Shown here: one piece after another, positions 1-11,563 of the stretch
Layout of the letters: each line of letters begins with the position of its first letter
Numbering within the stretch: position 1 is the first letter of the stretch
Origin: Cenococcum geophilum 1.58
Taxonomy: Eukaryota; Ascomycota; Dothideomycetes; Gloniales; Gloniaceae
Reading direction: 5' to 3'
NCBI GenBank assembly: GCA_001692895.1
Contig: KV748219.1
Coordinates: 868,001 to 932,000, forward strand
Length of the DNA: 64,000 nt
Program-made: the position numbers and the translations under genes
Notes under the pieces: model-generated
What the model saw: only the letters and a program-made list of their open reading frames with translations
The model's database searches: none
What the model was told of the DNA's origin: nothing

Positions 1-478
1 CTAAATATTTTAAGAAACTACACCCTATATTTTTAGATATAAAGCTTAATAGAAATAAATTGGAAAATAATAAACTAATAGAGCATAAATATAAGAACAA
101 CCCCTAAATAGTAAATATAATAAAAGCAATTTAAATAGAAAAACGGTAATATAAGAATATTATACTCGCTAAATATAAAATCTATAATAATTAGTTATAC
201 TATTACTAAAATATAGTAATTCCGAATTCCGAACCCTTATAATTTAAGATACTTAAATTTATATATAACTTTTTTTATAGTAGGATATCCTAGCTATATA
301 AAGACGTTGTAGATAGTTTAATAAGCGTATTACTAGCCTATAATATATAACTATATACGAAAATATATCTAAGTATATAAAACGTACGTTTATAAAAGAC
401 TTCTTATATAAAGAAATAAAGAGTACTTTAGCTATTGCTAATTCTAATATAAAGATGGTAAAATATCTTAATTAACTT
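1..478 (+). mobile_element. Element Z, left piece: Ty3/gypsy pol fossil (RNase H end to integrase start)
   Basis: Decayed gypsy pol running off the left window edge. From about 240 to 478 the plus strand reads like the zinc-binding (HHCC) N-terminus of a chromovirus-type integrase followed by the first strand of its catalytic core; bases before 240 look like the RNase H tail. The same gene is taken up again at 2474 after a DNA transposon and at 17303 after gypsy element A, so this is the oldest layer seen on this side. No LTR of Z lies in the window. It is broken throughout, with heavy RIP-type decay. Confidence 0.75.
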
Positions 479-480
479 TA

Positions 481-541
481 ACGTCTTAGCTACCTAAGCG
501 AGACAGCTACCTACCTAAGACAGTATATAGGCCTCCTACTA
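481..541 (+). repeat. Left terminal inverted repeat of the pogo/Fot1-type element
   Basis: Near-perfect reverse complement of 2411-2471. The few differences are mostly transitions, as expected from RIP. Preceded by TA at 479-480. Confidence 0.9.
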
Positions 542-579
542 AAATCAAAATCAAAACATTAAAATACTCCTTTACTATA

Positions 580-2160
580 CCACCACTATGTCCTCTACTA
601 CCCCCTAATTGCTGTCGCTTAATTAAGAAGATTAAATGCAAATTATTCTTTAATTATTAGAAGCCAACCTTAATTAATCTAGCTATTTACTTGCCTAAAT
701 ATACGGTCTATTACCTTCTTCTGTTTGCTATTATTATAACAGCCACTAATTAAGTAAGGAGTATTACCAAAAGCTTTAAAAGCTCTTAGTTATTAAGAAG
801 AACTCCCTAGTTAAATAGATTAATATAATAGGAGCCTATAGTTAGCTACCTTAAATTTAATACCTTAAATCTATAGCTAAAAGCATCCTTACTATAAAGA
901 AGTGTCCTCTAAAGCTTAGCTAATAATAGTATAAAAACTTCCTTACCTAATACCTAGAGCTTAAAGTTTAATTCGCCTAAGGCCTTAATTAAAAGCAAAA
1001 GGATTCTAAGGATCTAGAGATAATTAAAGAGTGGTTTAATCTCTATAAAGCTACTATTACTAAATACGTAATTCCCCTAGGCGATTAATATAATATAAAT
1101 AAGAAAGGAATTGCAATAGGGCTAGGCAATAAGATTAAGGTGCTTATTCCTTAATTAGAGGCTTAAGCCTTTATTATAGAGCCAGGCAATCGCAATTAGG
1201 TATTAATTACCTCCTTACCTTATCTTTTAGGGGAAGTAAATATAATAATCTTAGATATTACCTAAACTTAATCGCGAGATAGTAATTTAAGTAAGTAATT
1301 TAGGGTAGATAAATTTGGATATTAGAGTTAATTAGTTAAAACACTTTAACCAATATATAAAGCTACGCCTTAAGGAATCTATTATTTATTAATTCTTAAT
1401 GGACACAAGAGCTATATATCAATGTAGTTTATTAAGTATTTCGAGGCTTATAAGATAATTCCTTTCTATTTACCACCTTATTTAATATACCTACTTTAAC
1501 CCCTAGATATAGGTATATTTAGTCCGTTATTAAAAGCCTATTAAAAGCGCCTTTATAACTTCGCCTTTTATAGAGCTGTTAATATTACTAAGCCTAAGTT
1601 CCTTAAGTATTACTAAGCTGCACAATATAAAGCTATATTATTAACTAATATAGTAAGTATATAGCGAGTAACTGGCCTTCTATTATTTAATTCTTTAGTT
1701 ATTTTAGAAAATATTTAGCTAATGGCTCCTTCCCATATAAGCTTTGTAAATAAAAATAGCCACTAATTTAATATACCTGTGTCTCTTTCTATAGAGGAGA
1801 GACTTACTAAAATATTTAGGCAGCTCTTATAAGGTGCATTACCTTGATATTCTTAAGTTGTGCATAATATTCAGCAGTTTGTGTTAAGTACGGTAGCTAA
1901 TAATATAATCCTTAAGCGAATAAATTAGGAGCCTTTTAAAAGATAGAAGAAGGAGCGTTATAATACGACAAAAGCTACCTATAGGAAGGCAACGAGTTTT
2001 ATTAGTAATAGAGGTATAAAAGAAGAATAATAAAAAGCTTTAAAAGGAGCAGGAAGAAAAGAAGGTAAAGGAAAGAAAGGCTGCATTATAGGGGGTTATT
2101 ACCTTTATAAAGAAAGTTTGGAAGGAGCTACTAATAGATTATAGTGTATTTATATAGTAG
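580..2160 (+). pseudogene. Pogo/Fot1-type DDE transposase, decayed
   Basis: Transposase that would cut and reinsert the surrounding element. Recognisable in order: a helix-turn-helix region (about 600-900); the first catalytic block around 1085-1125, reading like NxDExGxxxG but with the acidic residues now N and K; a second block at about 1390-1420 (ILNGHKS, family ILDGHxSH, aspartate now asparagine); the third block at 1497-1543 (PLDIGIFSPLLKAY, family QPLDVGVFxPLK), whose aspartate codon is intact at 1506-1508; and a lysine/glutamate-rich tail to about 2160. Many TAA/TAG codons stand where CAA, CAG or TGG would be expected, which is the RIP pattern. Non-functional. The start codon is not determined. 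Confidence 0.8.
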
Positions 2161-2176
2161 GGTTAATTTAGGTTAA

Positions 2177-2359
2177 TGTCATAGTACGTGCGGACTGTCA
2201 AGGTACGATGTACGAGGTGACTGTATATGATTGACAAACGATGTCGTGTGAGGATCTATGTAGGAGGTGAGGTGGTATATATACACGTCGCTCAGGGGTC
2301 AGGTCCGTGCTCATGCATACGCGTAGCCATAACAACGCGTCAGGTCAGTGCCGTGACAG
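2177..2359. mobile_element. Un-RIPped 183-bp insert flanked by TTAA (possible piggyBac-type MITE)
   Basis: This stretch is visibly richer in G+C and in CA/TG dinucleotides than everything around it. It is bounded by TTAA on both sides (2173-2176 and 2360-2363). Its ends form a short imperfect inverted repeat: TGTCATAGTAC on the left against CTGTCACGGCAC as the reverse complement on the right. Outside it the local motif GGTTAATTTA recurs, as if one TTAA had been duplicated. TTAA targets are typical of piggyBac-type elements, but the ends are not the family's usual CCC. A 72-codon frame at 2227-2445 crosses its right boundary and is chance. Confidence 0.45.
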
Positions 2360-2410
2360 TTAATTTAAGGTTTGATTTTAGGGTTGATTTTAATATTTTT
2401 ATTTTTATTT

Positions 2411-2471
2411 TAGTAGGAGGCCCATGCACTATCTTAGGTAAGTAGCTGTCTTATTTAGGTAGCTAAGACGT
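2411..2471 (-). repeat. Right terminal inverted repeat of the pogo/Fot1-type element
   Basis: Reverse complement of 481-541, ending GCTAAGACGT, followed by the TA target copy at 2472-2473. Confidence 0.9.
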
Positions 2472-2473
2472 TA

Positions 2474-3103
2474 TAGTTAACCTGCCTGGCAGTAATAGGT
2501 TTATAAATATTATAGTAGTTATTAACTATTTTATAAAAATATAATATATAATTTCTGTAGATTTAATTAATACAATATTAGTAGCTAAATATTTTATTAA
2601 GTATGTCTTTAAGCTATATAGACTCTCTAATTTAATAATATCCGACTATAAAAGCTAGTTCGTTTTAGACTTTTAGTAAGCCCTTATAAATAATTAGATA
2701 TATAAATACGACTCTTAACTATATTTTATCTAAAGATAAACGGCTAAACTAAAAATTGTAAACGCGATTATAGAATAATACCTATAAATATACTGCTTTT
2801 ACTTATAAAATAACTAGGAAAAGTAGCTGCCCTTAACTAAGTTTACTGCAAATAATATAATAAATATAGTAATAGGTATAACGCTATTCTATATAACCTA
2901 TAGATAAAACCCTTAACTTAGATTTAAACTATAACCTAAAATTAACATAATAGAATTTATAGTTATGAGGATTTAGTTAATTAACGCGTATAACTTTGCT
3001 AATTAAGTAAAGTAGTTAGTGGAGCTATTACAAACCAAATTAACATATACTTAAATAGTATAGAAATAGTATATAAATAAAGGACGAGCTCCCATATAGA
3101 ACT
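2474..3103 (+). mobile_element. Element Z, middle piece: gypsy integrase catalytic core and C-terminal part
   Basis: Continuation of the gypsy fossil after the pogo-type insertion. The plus strand shows the integrase core: a LPGSNRF-like strand at about 2480, the IIVVINYFIK strand with the first acidic position, then a block like IISDxxSxF at about 2638 and the region around 2750-2950 that normally carries HPQTDGQTERxN and LPxxxFAxN. Element A starts at 3104, duplicating GAACT (3099-3103). Broken by many changes throughout. Confidence 0.75.
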
Positions 3104-3307
3104 TGTAACAGCGCTATTGCATATTATTTACCAAATTCTACTAACCTGCGATTGGCTCGCCTGGAGCTAGCGCCTTAGCGGCTTACCCTATATATTTATT
3201 TACATCGGTCCTAGTAACCCCTTTTTTTCCCTTCTCCTTAGCTTAGTATCTTTGTAATACAGCATTCTATAAGCTTTAGTTTAGAGGTATTTATACAAGC
3301 CGTAACA
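3104..3307 (+). repeat. 5' LTR of element A (family I)
   Basis: 204 bp, matching 17094-17297, 35181-35391, 49368-49578 and 50173-50383. Shared landmarks are GGCTCGCCTGGAGCTAGCGC near the start and TTAGAGGTATTTATA before the end. Differences between copies are mainly transitions. Confidence 0.95.
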
Positions 3308-3398
3308 TTATACTAAGCTCTCCCTATATTGCTTAGGAAGGCCTTAATAATATCCTACCCTAAACAGAAAACTTCGTCTATAATAACGCATTAATACG
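3308..3398 (+). other. Leader of element A, first part
   Basis: Non-coding sequence directly after the LTR (TTATACTAAGCTCTCCC). It is shared with 35392 onwards in E and 50384 onwards in F, and resumes at 11427 after element B. No tRNA-complementary primer site of the usual TGG start is visible, so the priming mode is unclear. Confidence 0.7.
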
Positions 3399-3403
3399 CT
3401 ATA

Positions 3404-3834
3404 TATAACGGAGCCTTATAGTAGGAACTACGGTAGACTTGTTAATGGGCTAGGTATATAGGTATTGCAAGTAAGTTAACAACGTAATAATAACTGGTGG
3501 AGTAGTTGCCTAATAGATTAACTCCAATTATATTCTAAGAATTACTACAAGGAAGGAACTATCTAGGTAGGGATTAAGGGTCCTTAAATACACAACCGTA
3601 CTCCTATAAAATTCTCCTTATACGTAATATACGTGTTATATATATTATACGTATTATATATAAGCGTATACCGCGTATACTGCGTATACTGCGTATAACA
3701 TTATATAACTTACTTACTATTTCTTGTTATATAGTTCCACGGGTTCTATCCTAAACCGTGCCTATATTAACTAACTAGCTTCCTCTAACTCCTCTCCAAG
3801 TAGTTGTAATATTGTACTTAAAGCGTTTATAATA
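3404..3834 (-). repeat. 3' LTR of element B (left on the plus strand)
   Basis: Family II LTR matching 11000-11421. It contains a short tandem array of a 10-bp unit GCGTATACTG near 3664-3700 and the block TTCCTCTAACTCCTCTCC near its inner end. That second block is antisense to a glutamate-rich reading frame that seems to run in from pol. Confidence 0.95.
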
Positions 3835-4600
3835 CTATCTCCCTCCTCTCTATTTTTATTCTTGAAGATACCTAATAGCTCTAAGTCGTTTACTAAAGGT
3901 GTAATGTCCGTCTAATTAATTTAGTTAATATTATTACTTATAATGCCTAAAGCCCCTTCTTCCTTATAAGCGTAACGTCGTGCCCGCACTATTGCTGCAA
4001 TACTATTACTTAGTAAGATTATGCCATCTCCGTATTCTCATTGTTTAAAGGCGGGGTTAGTATATATCGCGATGGCGAGTCCATTATCTTAATAACCCTC
4101 TTTCTACTTAGAGTGCACTAAAGCAAATATTTAATTGTCTTGCGATGTTCGCTTAATTTCTAACACTAAGTATGCGCGTCCTATAACTCTTAATAGTCTC
4201 TAAGTTCCCTAAGTAATTTGTTATAGGGTCTTGTATTTAATCTACCGCTATAAAGCTTAATGGTAAGCTGTCCTTGGCGCTGCTTACGGTCTAACGTGCC
4301 TTAAAAGAATCCGCACATATTCTTAAAGCTTAGCGTCTAGCTTACGCCCGTCTTTAGCGTTTAGAACGTGTCCGTAAGAAGGTTTGTTTAAAGGAGTAGA
4401 AACTTATTTAATAAGGTTTATAGGAACTTAATAGTAAAAAAATGGATTCTCTTCTAATAGAGAAGAAAACAACTCTAAGTAGTTTGGCAGTTGCTCTTCC
4501 TAGGTCCCCCTTAGGTAACTTATTCTTTAGCGATTCCTCTTTATTAATATTGCCTGACCTTTTCTCTTCTAATACTCCTGTACCTTTCCTATAGCGTTTT
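3835..4600 (-). other. Element B: coding stretch downstream of the chromodomain, unassigned
   Basis: About 250 codons of decayed but coherent minus-strand reading frame lie between the chromodomain and the 3' LTR. The same stretch occurs in C (32740-33473) and D (18779 to about 19560). I do not recognise a domain. The frame appears to continue some 40 codons into the LTR, with a leucine/glutamate-rich segment like LLGEELEEAS. Confidence 0.5.
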
Positions 4601-4609
4601 TTAGGTTCT

Positions 4610-7290
4610 CTAGTAGCTCCTAGGTAGTCTCGTTATAGCCTATCTACTTTACTTCGTACTATATTTTATTATTTACGTCTTTATAACTAACGATCTTTAA
4701 AACTTACTATTTATCTTCCTTTTATCCTCTATACGTGTCTGCTTTATAGACCGGTGGCTTAATATTCCTATATACTAGCTCTAGTATTGCGATATGCTAT
4801 ATAGGGTAGATCTTTATTCTAGCTAGTAGGTTTAATTTAAATATAACTAATAAAATTTTCTATATAATTTTAAAAGGTCCTAGTCTAACATAGTCTAACT
4901 TCTTGCTTAGTTGTTAACTCTTAAAATTTTTATATAGTAGCTATACTTTATCTCCCTCCTTAAGATCTAGTCCCTTAGATCTCTTAGCATTATAGTACTT
5001 TTTCATCCTTTACTATACTACCTTAGCTGTTTCTGTAAGGTCTGCATAAAGATTTATTAAACTCTTTATTCTTTATTTAGCTGTGCTACTTATCTTCTTT
5101 ACTTAACGTAGCGATAATAAGATCCTTAGCTTATATCCGTAATTCGCCTTAAATAGTAACGTGCCTATTTCTTCTTATAGTATTACATTATATATAAACT
5201 ATATAACTAGTAATAGCAATACCTAATTATTCTATATATAATTAATATAATACCTTAGATATTATTCTAGTGTCTAATTTAATCTTTTTATTTAACCGTC
5301 TGTTTATAAATAATATACAGTAGAAGTTACTACTTAAACTCTTTACTCCATTAAGAATACTTCCTAAAATGCTGCTATAAATCTTAGATCTCTATCTAAT
5401 ATAATCTTACTTAGTGCTCTATATCTTATAAACACTTCTTTAATATAGATTTTAGCAACATCTTCCGCTAATATTTCTTCTAAATATGCTATAAAGTATC
5501 CCTACTTTATAAGCTTGTCTACTATTACTAAGATTACGTTATAATATTATTTAGTAATAGGATTTCTTAACTTTAGTAACTTAATAATAAAGTCCCATAA
5601 TATAACCTCCTATGGTCTCTTTAGTATTTTAATAGGTTATAGCTCTCTATATAGCTTATATCTTGTTAGTTTATTCCTTTAGCAATTTAAATATTCTTTT
5701 ATAACTTACCTAGCTAGTCCCTAAATTCTATTAATAATATACTCCTCTTAAAGTCTTAACACTAAGCCTATAGCTCTATTATATCCTTAAGTTAGTCCTT
5801 TATAAAATAACTTAATAAACTCCTTTACAATAGATCTTGGTATATATATTACTTCTTAATTTTTATACTACTCTGAGTTTAGATCCTCTATTTATATATC
5901 TAGGATCTTTTATATCTAATTACTTTCTAGTAATTCGTAGGTCTTCTCTTTTTATATTACTATAATCTTTAGATAATTATACCTAATTAATTTATTTATA
6001 TCCCTTCGCAACAAAGCCCCTAATAGCTTTTCATTGTTTTATAGTTTAGCCTTCCTACTTAGAGCGTCTGCTCGTATATTCTCTATACCCTTAGTATACT
6101 AAATCTTAAAATAATATTCTGCAAGTATCTCCGCCCATCTAACCTATCTATAATTAAGTTCTTTTGTTATTAGGAACCCCGTTAGGTTCTTATAATCCGT
6201 CTTAACTATAAATAGTTTTTCTATGCCTTGCAAGAATAACCTCTATTTTTTTAGTGCTGCAATTATACCTAATAACTCCTTATTATAGATATTATAGTTT
6301 AGTTCCGGTAGTGTTATTTTTCAACTATAGTATACTACTAGGTGCCATCTATCTTTATATTTCTATAGAAAGCACACTCCTAGTGTATAGTCTAATATAT
6401 CCATTTCAACCACTATCTCTAACTATAGTTAATATATTTTAAGAACTGGCTCCTAGGTAAACAACTGTTTAACTTTTTTAAATAGTTCCTTTTATTCCTC
6501 TCCCTATGCCTATAGTTCTTCCTTCTTTATTAATCTTATAAGTGGCTTAATGTTCTTTAACTATTAAGCTATAAACCTTCTATAGTAGTTACAGAACCCT
6601 AAAAATAACCTTAACTATATTATATTTTCTGGTTCTTGCCAATTTACTATAGCCTTAATCTTCTTTAGATCTATACTGAGTTAGCCTAATTTAATAATAA
6701 ATTTAACAAAATCTGTCTTCCTAGTAAAGAACTCGTATTTCTTAATTACTACTAGCATCTATTCTTCTTATAGTCTCTTTAAGACCTATTTAACGTATTC
6801 TCCGTGTTCTTCCTTACTTATTAAGTAGATAATAATATTGTTAAGGTATACTATAATAAATTTATCTAAGTGTTCTCTTAACACATTATTAATACGCTTT
6901 TAAAACGTTGCTAGTGCGTTTATAAGCCCAAATTATATAACTAGTGGTTTATATAGTCCTTCCTTTAACCTAAAGGCTGCCTTCTATTTATTGCCTTCCT
7001 TAATTCTAATCTAATAGTACGCCTATCTTAGATCTATCTTTATAAAGATTTGCGTATTATTAATCCTATCTTAGATTTTACTAATTAAGGGTAAAGGATA
7101 CCTATCCTTCTTAGTAATACTATTTAACTGTCTATAGTTAATATATAGCCTAAGTTTTTTATTCTTCTTTCGTACGAATAGTACTAGATATCCCGCTAAT
7201 AACTATAATAGTTTAATATATCCTTTTTAAAGATTTTCCTAAACAAACTCCTTAAGTGCCTATAACTCTTTTTCTGTTAACTTATAAGTT
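4610..7290 (-). mobile_element. Element B pol: reverse transcriptase, RNase H, integrase, chromodomain (fossil)
   Basis: Minus-strand order: reverse transcriptase about 7290-6600 (LFVRKK and [11 protein letters not shown] blocks near 7130-7200), RNase H about 6480-6020, integrase about 5780-5080 with the zinc-binding part at its right, and a chromodomain about 4760-4610 (YEVKQIGY, family YxVKWxGY). A chromodomain after integrase places the family in the chromovirus branch of Ty3/gypsy; such domains are known to steer integration to heterochromatin. Broken throughout. Confidence 0.85.
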
Positions 7291-7559
7291 AGGTAAAACC
7301 TTAAACTTATTTCTAGTTCTAGCTCTATCTTATAGTCCTATACTATATAATTTAACAGCTTTTTATTTTCTAGTAACTATAGCTTCTTACTATACTTATA
7401 GTATCTCTTTAGTATATAGCTTAATCCTTAATTAGTCTCCTTATATATCGCTCCGACTTAGTACTATACTAACTTAGTTTATTATCGCATCTTATATTAT
7501 TATATATCTCTAATATTAACCTAATCTATAATCTAATTAATCTTTAGATTATATTCCTA

Positions 7560-7880
7560 TAACTAAGGCATTCCTAATACTACCTTATTATTCCCTAATG
7601 GTAATATATTAAAAGACATCTTAACTTATCTCCCTTTAATAGTTATCTAAATTAGTTCTATTTTAAGATTAATAATACCTCCTCTATAGGCTATTAGATC
7701 TCCTAAAATTGTTACTAATAGATAAGGGTACTCTTTTTGCCTGTATAGTAGCCCTATTCTTTTAACTACTACTAATAAGATATAGTTCTATATTACTCTA
7801 CTATCTACTAACGCTTTAAACTGTTAATCTTGCCAATTAACTCTTAGGTTTAGGTATTATCCTTAAATTCCTTTAAGGGT
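7560..7880 (-). mobile_element. Element B protease region (fossil)
   Basis: Position directly before reverse transcriptase and similarity to the C copy (about 29440-29760), where a retropepsin-like pattern with an ALIDSG-type loop is suggested. Assigned mainly by position. Broken. Confidence 0.55.
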
Positions 7881-9890
7881 CTAAGGCTCTACTACTAGCT
7901 TCCTTTAGTCCTATAGGCCTCTGCTTTTCCCAACTATTAACTACTTAATCCTATTATACTTAGCTTATTCTTTAGCTAATACTTAGTTCGCTTTTTATCT
8001 TTAATATACTATAAATACGTGTTCTCTAAACATTCCCACTATTATTATCCATCTAAGCATTCTTCTATAAGGAATCTTCCTGGTTAAAGTATTAAATCTC
8101 TTTCCTCTTAGACTTCTGCTAGATGCCAGCCGTATATATACTTAGCATTTCTATACTATTATTTATCTATTATCCAGTATATCCTTATAGGGTATTTCCA
8201 GTTCTTTTCCTTTGGATTCTTATATATCTTATATATATTGTCTACGCATGCAATCTATAATAGCGTGTAGTATATTAGGTATTTTAGGTTAACTCTTAAC
8301 TTATCTTTATCTTTAAGTTTAAACCTCTATTATACTAATCTGAACGTTATAACTTTATTTATAGGTACTAAGACGCGCCTCTTACTTCTCTAGTCCTCTA
8401 ATTATTCCTCTAGATCTTTTAATATTATAATTAAGGCTCCTTTAATATAATTTATCGCTTTTTCCGTAATTAGGTGGTCTTAGATAACTTTTTTATCGAA
8501 CTATATATAGAAATCTTCCTACTTATTATTATGTCGTTGCCTATATTACTTTTAGTATAGCTGCTGGAGTATATACGGTCTGTCTATAAAGAAGTATCTT
8601 CTTACTACTACGTCATGACAGCCTTTTATATGTCGTTCTTCGAACCTAGTAGGAATCCCTAAATCCTCTTTATTTTCCGGTTTAGTAAACCACTTAGCTC
8701 TTAGTATGCCTATTCTTAGCCTATTAGTAATTCTTTATATAGATGCTCTGTCCCTTATACGACCTAGTATGCTAGATCTTATATCTAGTTTCTTTTCTTA
8801 CTATACGATAATTTTTACTCTAAACTCGTCTATAGTTTCTTATTATTTACGTCTTATAATTAGATCCTTAAAGTTCTTTTACTTCTTAATCGCTATATTA
8901 ATTTTTTAATCTTTAGGTTAAATACTTCGTTTACCTAGTAAGTCTTCTAGGTCTATATATCTGTCTCCCAATTTAACTGCTGTTTATATTATAGATTCCC
9001 TAATCTATAATAAAGTCTCTTACTTCTTTCTTACGGGTGTCTTTATTCGTACTCCGAATTCTTAACCCCTTAGATTCTTTAACCCTAAGCTTGCTTCTTT
9101 CTTAAGCTGCGCTCTAGCCTTAGTCTAACTAGGCTTTACTAGTGTCCTTATCTCGTCTTAAGAGTCCTAGATTTTACTTATCTCGTCTTAAAAGTCTTAT
9201 ACCTTTAGGAAACTTTATCCTAAGCTTATTCGTATATTGCTAAACTAAGCTATTGCTCTATCCTATCAATTTTCGTCTATTATAGGTCCTTAAGCATATC
9301 TTATCTCATCTTAAGAATCTTAGTCGTCTCTTATCTCGTCTTAAGAATCTTAAGCCTTTAGCCTTTTGCCTTTATCGAGTAGTAAGCTAGCACTAGCAGT
9401 TATCTACTTACTTAATCGTCTCTAAATATTACTCCTTCCGTTTTATAAAGCGATGGATGCCGTATCTAATAGTGTTATAATACCCGTTACTAAACCTTAC
9501 TCTATAGCGGTCTTAGTCTCTACTTTTGTTGCGTTATTAAGGCTTAGATACCCCTAGTTGGTTCCTTTACTATCCTTATTACTGTTAATTAATAAGTACT
9601 CTAACTCTATTGTTATTATTACTAATTATTATCCGCACGTTACTATAATATCTTAATCTAGCTTATAGAGTTAATCTTATTTTTTATCTAACTCTTTAGT
9701 TCCTTTAAGTCCTCTTAACTCTAGCTCTTATAGCTAATAGCTTATACTATACTTAGCGTCTTTATAAATTTAGTATGCGTTATTATAACAAAACGCAAAA
9801 CTTTTAATTAAACATTCTTTTGTTCCTTATAGCGCACTATCGTCCCTCTATATGTCTATATTATATACTACTAGTCTAGTTCCCTTTACT
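7880..9890 (-). mobile_element. Element B: 2-kb segment between the gag knuckle and protease, unassigned
   Basis: Decayed coding sequence shared with C (about 27490-29440) and D (about 22400-24150). It is too long for a normal gag-pol linker. No catalytic motif is recognised. Part of it is rich in charged residues and repeats a module around the words TCTTAAGAGTC / CTCGTCTTAAG (9140-9360), a short imperfect tandem repeat. Confidence 0.5.
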
Positions 9891-10959
9891 ATATAATAAC
9901 TCTAACCACTTCTATAGTCTTTAGTAAAATAACCCTATTTTCCGCAATTTATATAAGCTCCCTCTTTAAACTATTACTTTTATTATAGAGTCCGCTTAAA
10001 CGTCTTCTATTACTAAGATCCTTGGTTTAGCCTATGCTCCTTAGTCCTATAATTACTTAATCCTTAACCTTTAGGTTTCTATAGTCTCTTACTCTATCTT
10101 TTATAGGTTTCTTTAGTACTACTTAGGTCTATTAGCTCTGCGCCATACTATATTTTCTAATTTAGCTTAGGTTATTACGTACTCTAGATCTTATACAACT
10201 ATAAAACTCTATCCTAGCCCTTTTTAGCCTATTCCCTTTAGTAAATCCTATTATTAATCTTTATCGCTTAATCTATTAGTTCCCTTAGGGTATCTACATC
10301 TTCTATTAGAATAATCACGTCCTAGACTTTAGCCTTAAGTCCCTATTTATACTGTGCTATAAGCGCCTTATTATTCCACTTAACTTATATTACTAGCGTT
10401 TAGAACTATATTATATACTTAATTGCTAAGGTTTATTACGTAATATCTTAGAGTTTTCTTTCCGCTATAGTTATTACCTCTAGATCTCTAAATATTTATA
10501 TAAGTTGCTCCGCAAACTCTTCCCAACTTAAGAATATAAACCGTACCTCTTAGTTCGTTATTGTTATTCTATTTACTTATATCTCTATAAGGTAAGACTT
10601 AAACTATTTAAGTGCTCTTCCTAATAAGAACAATCCTGCGTACGCTACTTAATCTATAGTTATTGCCAGTTTTATTCCCTTTTGCGTAACCTTAAAGTAT
10701 ATTTACGTAAGGAATCCTTTAAGCTTCGATCTTTCCCCTAAGAATCTTTAATTAATAGTAACTTAACCTTTACTACTCCTATTCCATTAATCCTATTTTT
10801 AAGTGCTACGTTATCTCCCGTTAACTAGTCAACTATTACTTATAACTGTCCTACTGTTATAGGTTGTTGTGAATTAGTGTTTACTATACTGGTGTCGTTA
10901 CCTAATCTTAACATAGTTACCGCCGTTAATGGCGTTATAGTGGCTGCTTCTAGTGGCAT
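9890..10959 (-). mobile_element. Element B gag (fossil)
   Basis: The minus-strand frame starts at an ATG on the complement of 10957-10959 (reading MPLEAA) and ends in a CCHC zinc-knuckle region at about 9965-9895. The same gene is seen in C, D and the fragment at 51326-52330. Structural capsid/nucleocapsid polyprotein of the family, broken. Confidence 0.75.
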
Positions 10960-10999
10960 GTTGTTTAACTTATTAAAACTATAACTATAGTAGTAATTA

Positions 11000-11421
11000 T
11001 GTAACGGAGCCTTGTAGTAGGAACTACGGTAGACTTATTAATGGGCTAGGTATATAGGTATTACAAGTAAGTTAACAACGTAATAATAACTAGTAGAGTG
11101 GTTACCTAATAGATTAACTCTAATTATATTCTAAGAATTATTACAAGGAAGGAACTATCTAGGTAGGGACTAAGGGTCCTTAAATGCACAACCGTACTCC
11201 TATAAAATCCTCCTTATACGTAATATATATATTATATATATTGTACGTAAGCGTACACTATATATACTGCGTATACTGCGTATAACATTATATAACTCGC
11301 TTACTATTCCTCGTTACATGGTTCTACGGGTTCCATTCTAGACCGTGCCTATATTAACTAACTAGCTTCCTCTAACTCCTCTCCAAGTAGTCGTAACATC
11401 GTACTTAAAGCGTTCGTAACA
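11000..11421 (-). repeat. 5' LTR of element B (right on the plus strand)
   Basis: 422 bp. Begins TGTAACGGAGCC and ends GCGTTCGTAACA on the plus strand, pairing with 3404-3834. Better preserved than the left copy. Confidence 0.95.
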
Positions 11422-11426
11422 CTATA

Positions 11427-11563
11427 CTTAGACACTAAAATAACTCTTTATTGCCTAGAAAGGCTTAAATAATATCCTACCTTATAAGCTTAATAGGACT
11501 AGACCTATACCCCCGGAATTAAAACTAAAGCGTATAATACTAATAAACCCTAAAAAGCTAATA
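11427..11563 (+). other. Leader of element A, second part
   Basis: Resumes exactly after the CTATA duplication of B with sequence matching the E leader (35484-35621), including a repeat of the TGCCTAGGAAGGCCT motif seen at 3330-3350. Leads into gag at 11564. Confidence 0.75.

Larger units (their letters stand above)
481..2471 (+). mobile_element. Pogo/Fot1-type Tc1-mariner DNA transposon inserted in Z
   Basis: The ends are terminal inverted repeats of about 61 bp (481-541 against 2411-2471), starting ACGTCTTAGCTACCTAA; an A-rich imperfect match extends them to about 85 bp. A TA dinucleotide flanks each end (479-480 and 2472-2473), the target duplication of the Tc1/mariner superfamily. Both flanks are gypsy integrase sequence, so the insertion split element Z. 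Length (1,991 bp) suits a Fot1-like element, although 183 bp of that is a later insert at 2177-2359. The interior carries one decayed transposase gene. The RIP signature is strong apart from the later insert. Confidence 0.9.
3404..11421 (-). mobile_element. Element B: family II Ty3/gypsy chromovirus-type element inserted in A
   Basis: LTRs of about 425 bp (3404-3834 and 11000-11421) and a 5-bp target duplication CTATA at 3399-3403 and 11422-11426. On the minus strand, from right to left: gag (start near 10959), CCHC knuckle (about 9895-9965), a long unassigned segment (about 7880-9890), protease, reverse transcriptase, RNase H, integrase, chromodomain, and a further C-terminal stretch reaching the LTR. 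8.0 kb. Structurally whole, coding broken in many tens of places by RIP-type change. Confidence 0.95.

Noticed and set aside
2227-2445. 72-codon frame on the plus strand
   Set aside because: It starts inside the un-RIPped insert and runs across its border into the TIR of the pogo-type element; chance frame.
3640-3700. GCGTATACTG tandem array as an origin or regulatory array
   Set aside because: It lies inside the family II LTR and occurs in reduced form in the sister LTRs, so it is part of the LTR.
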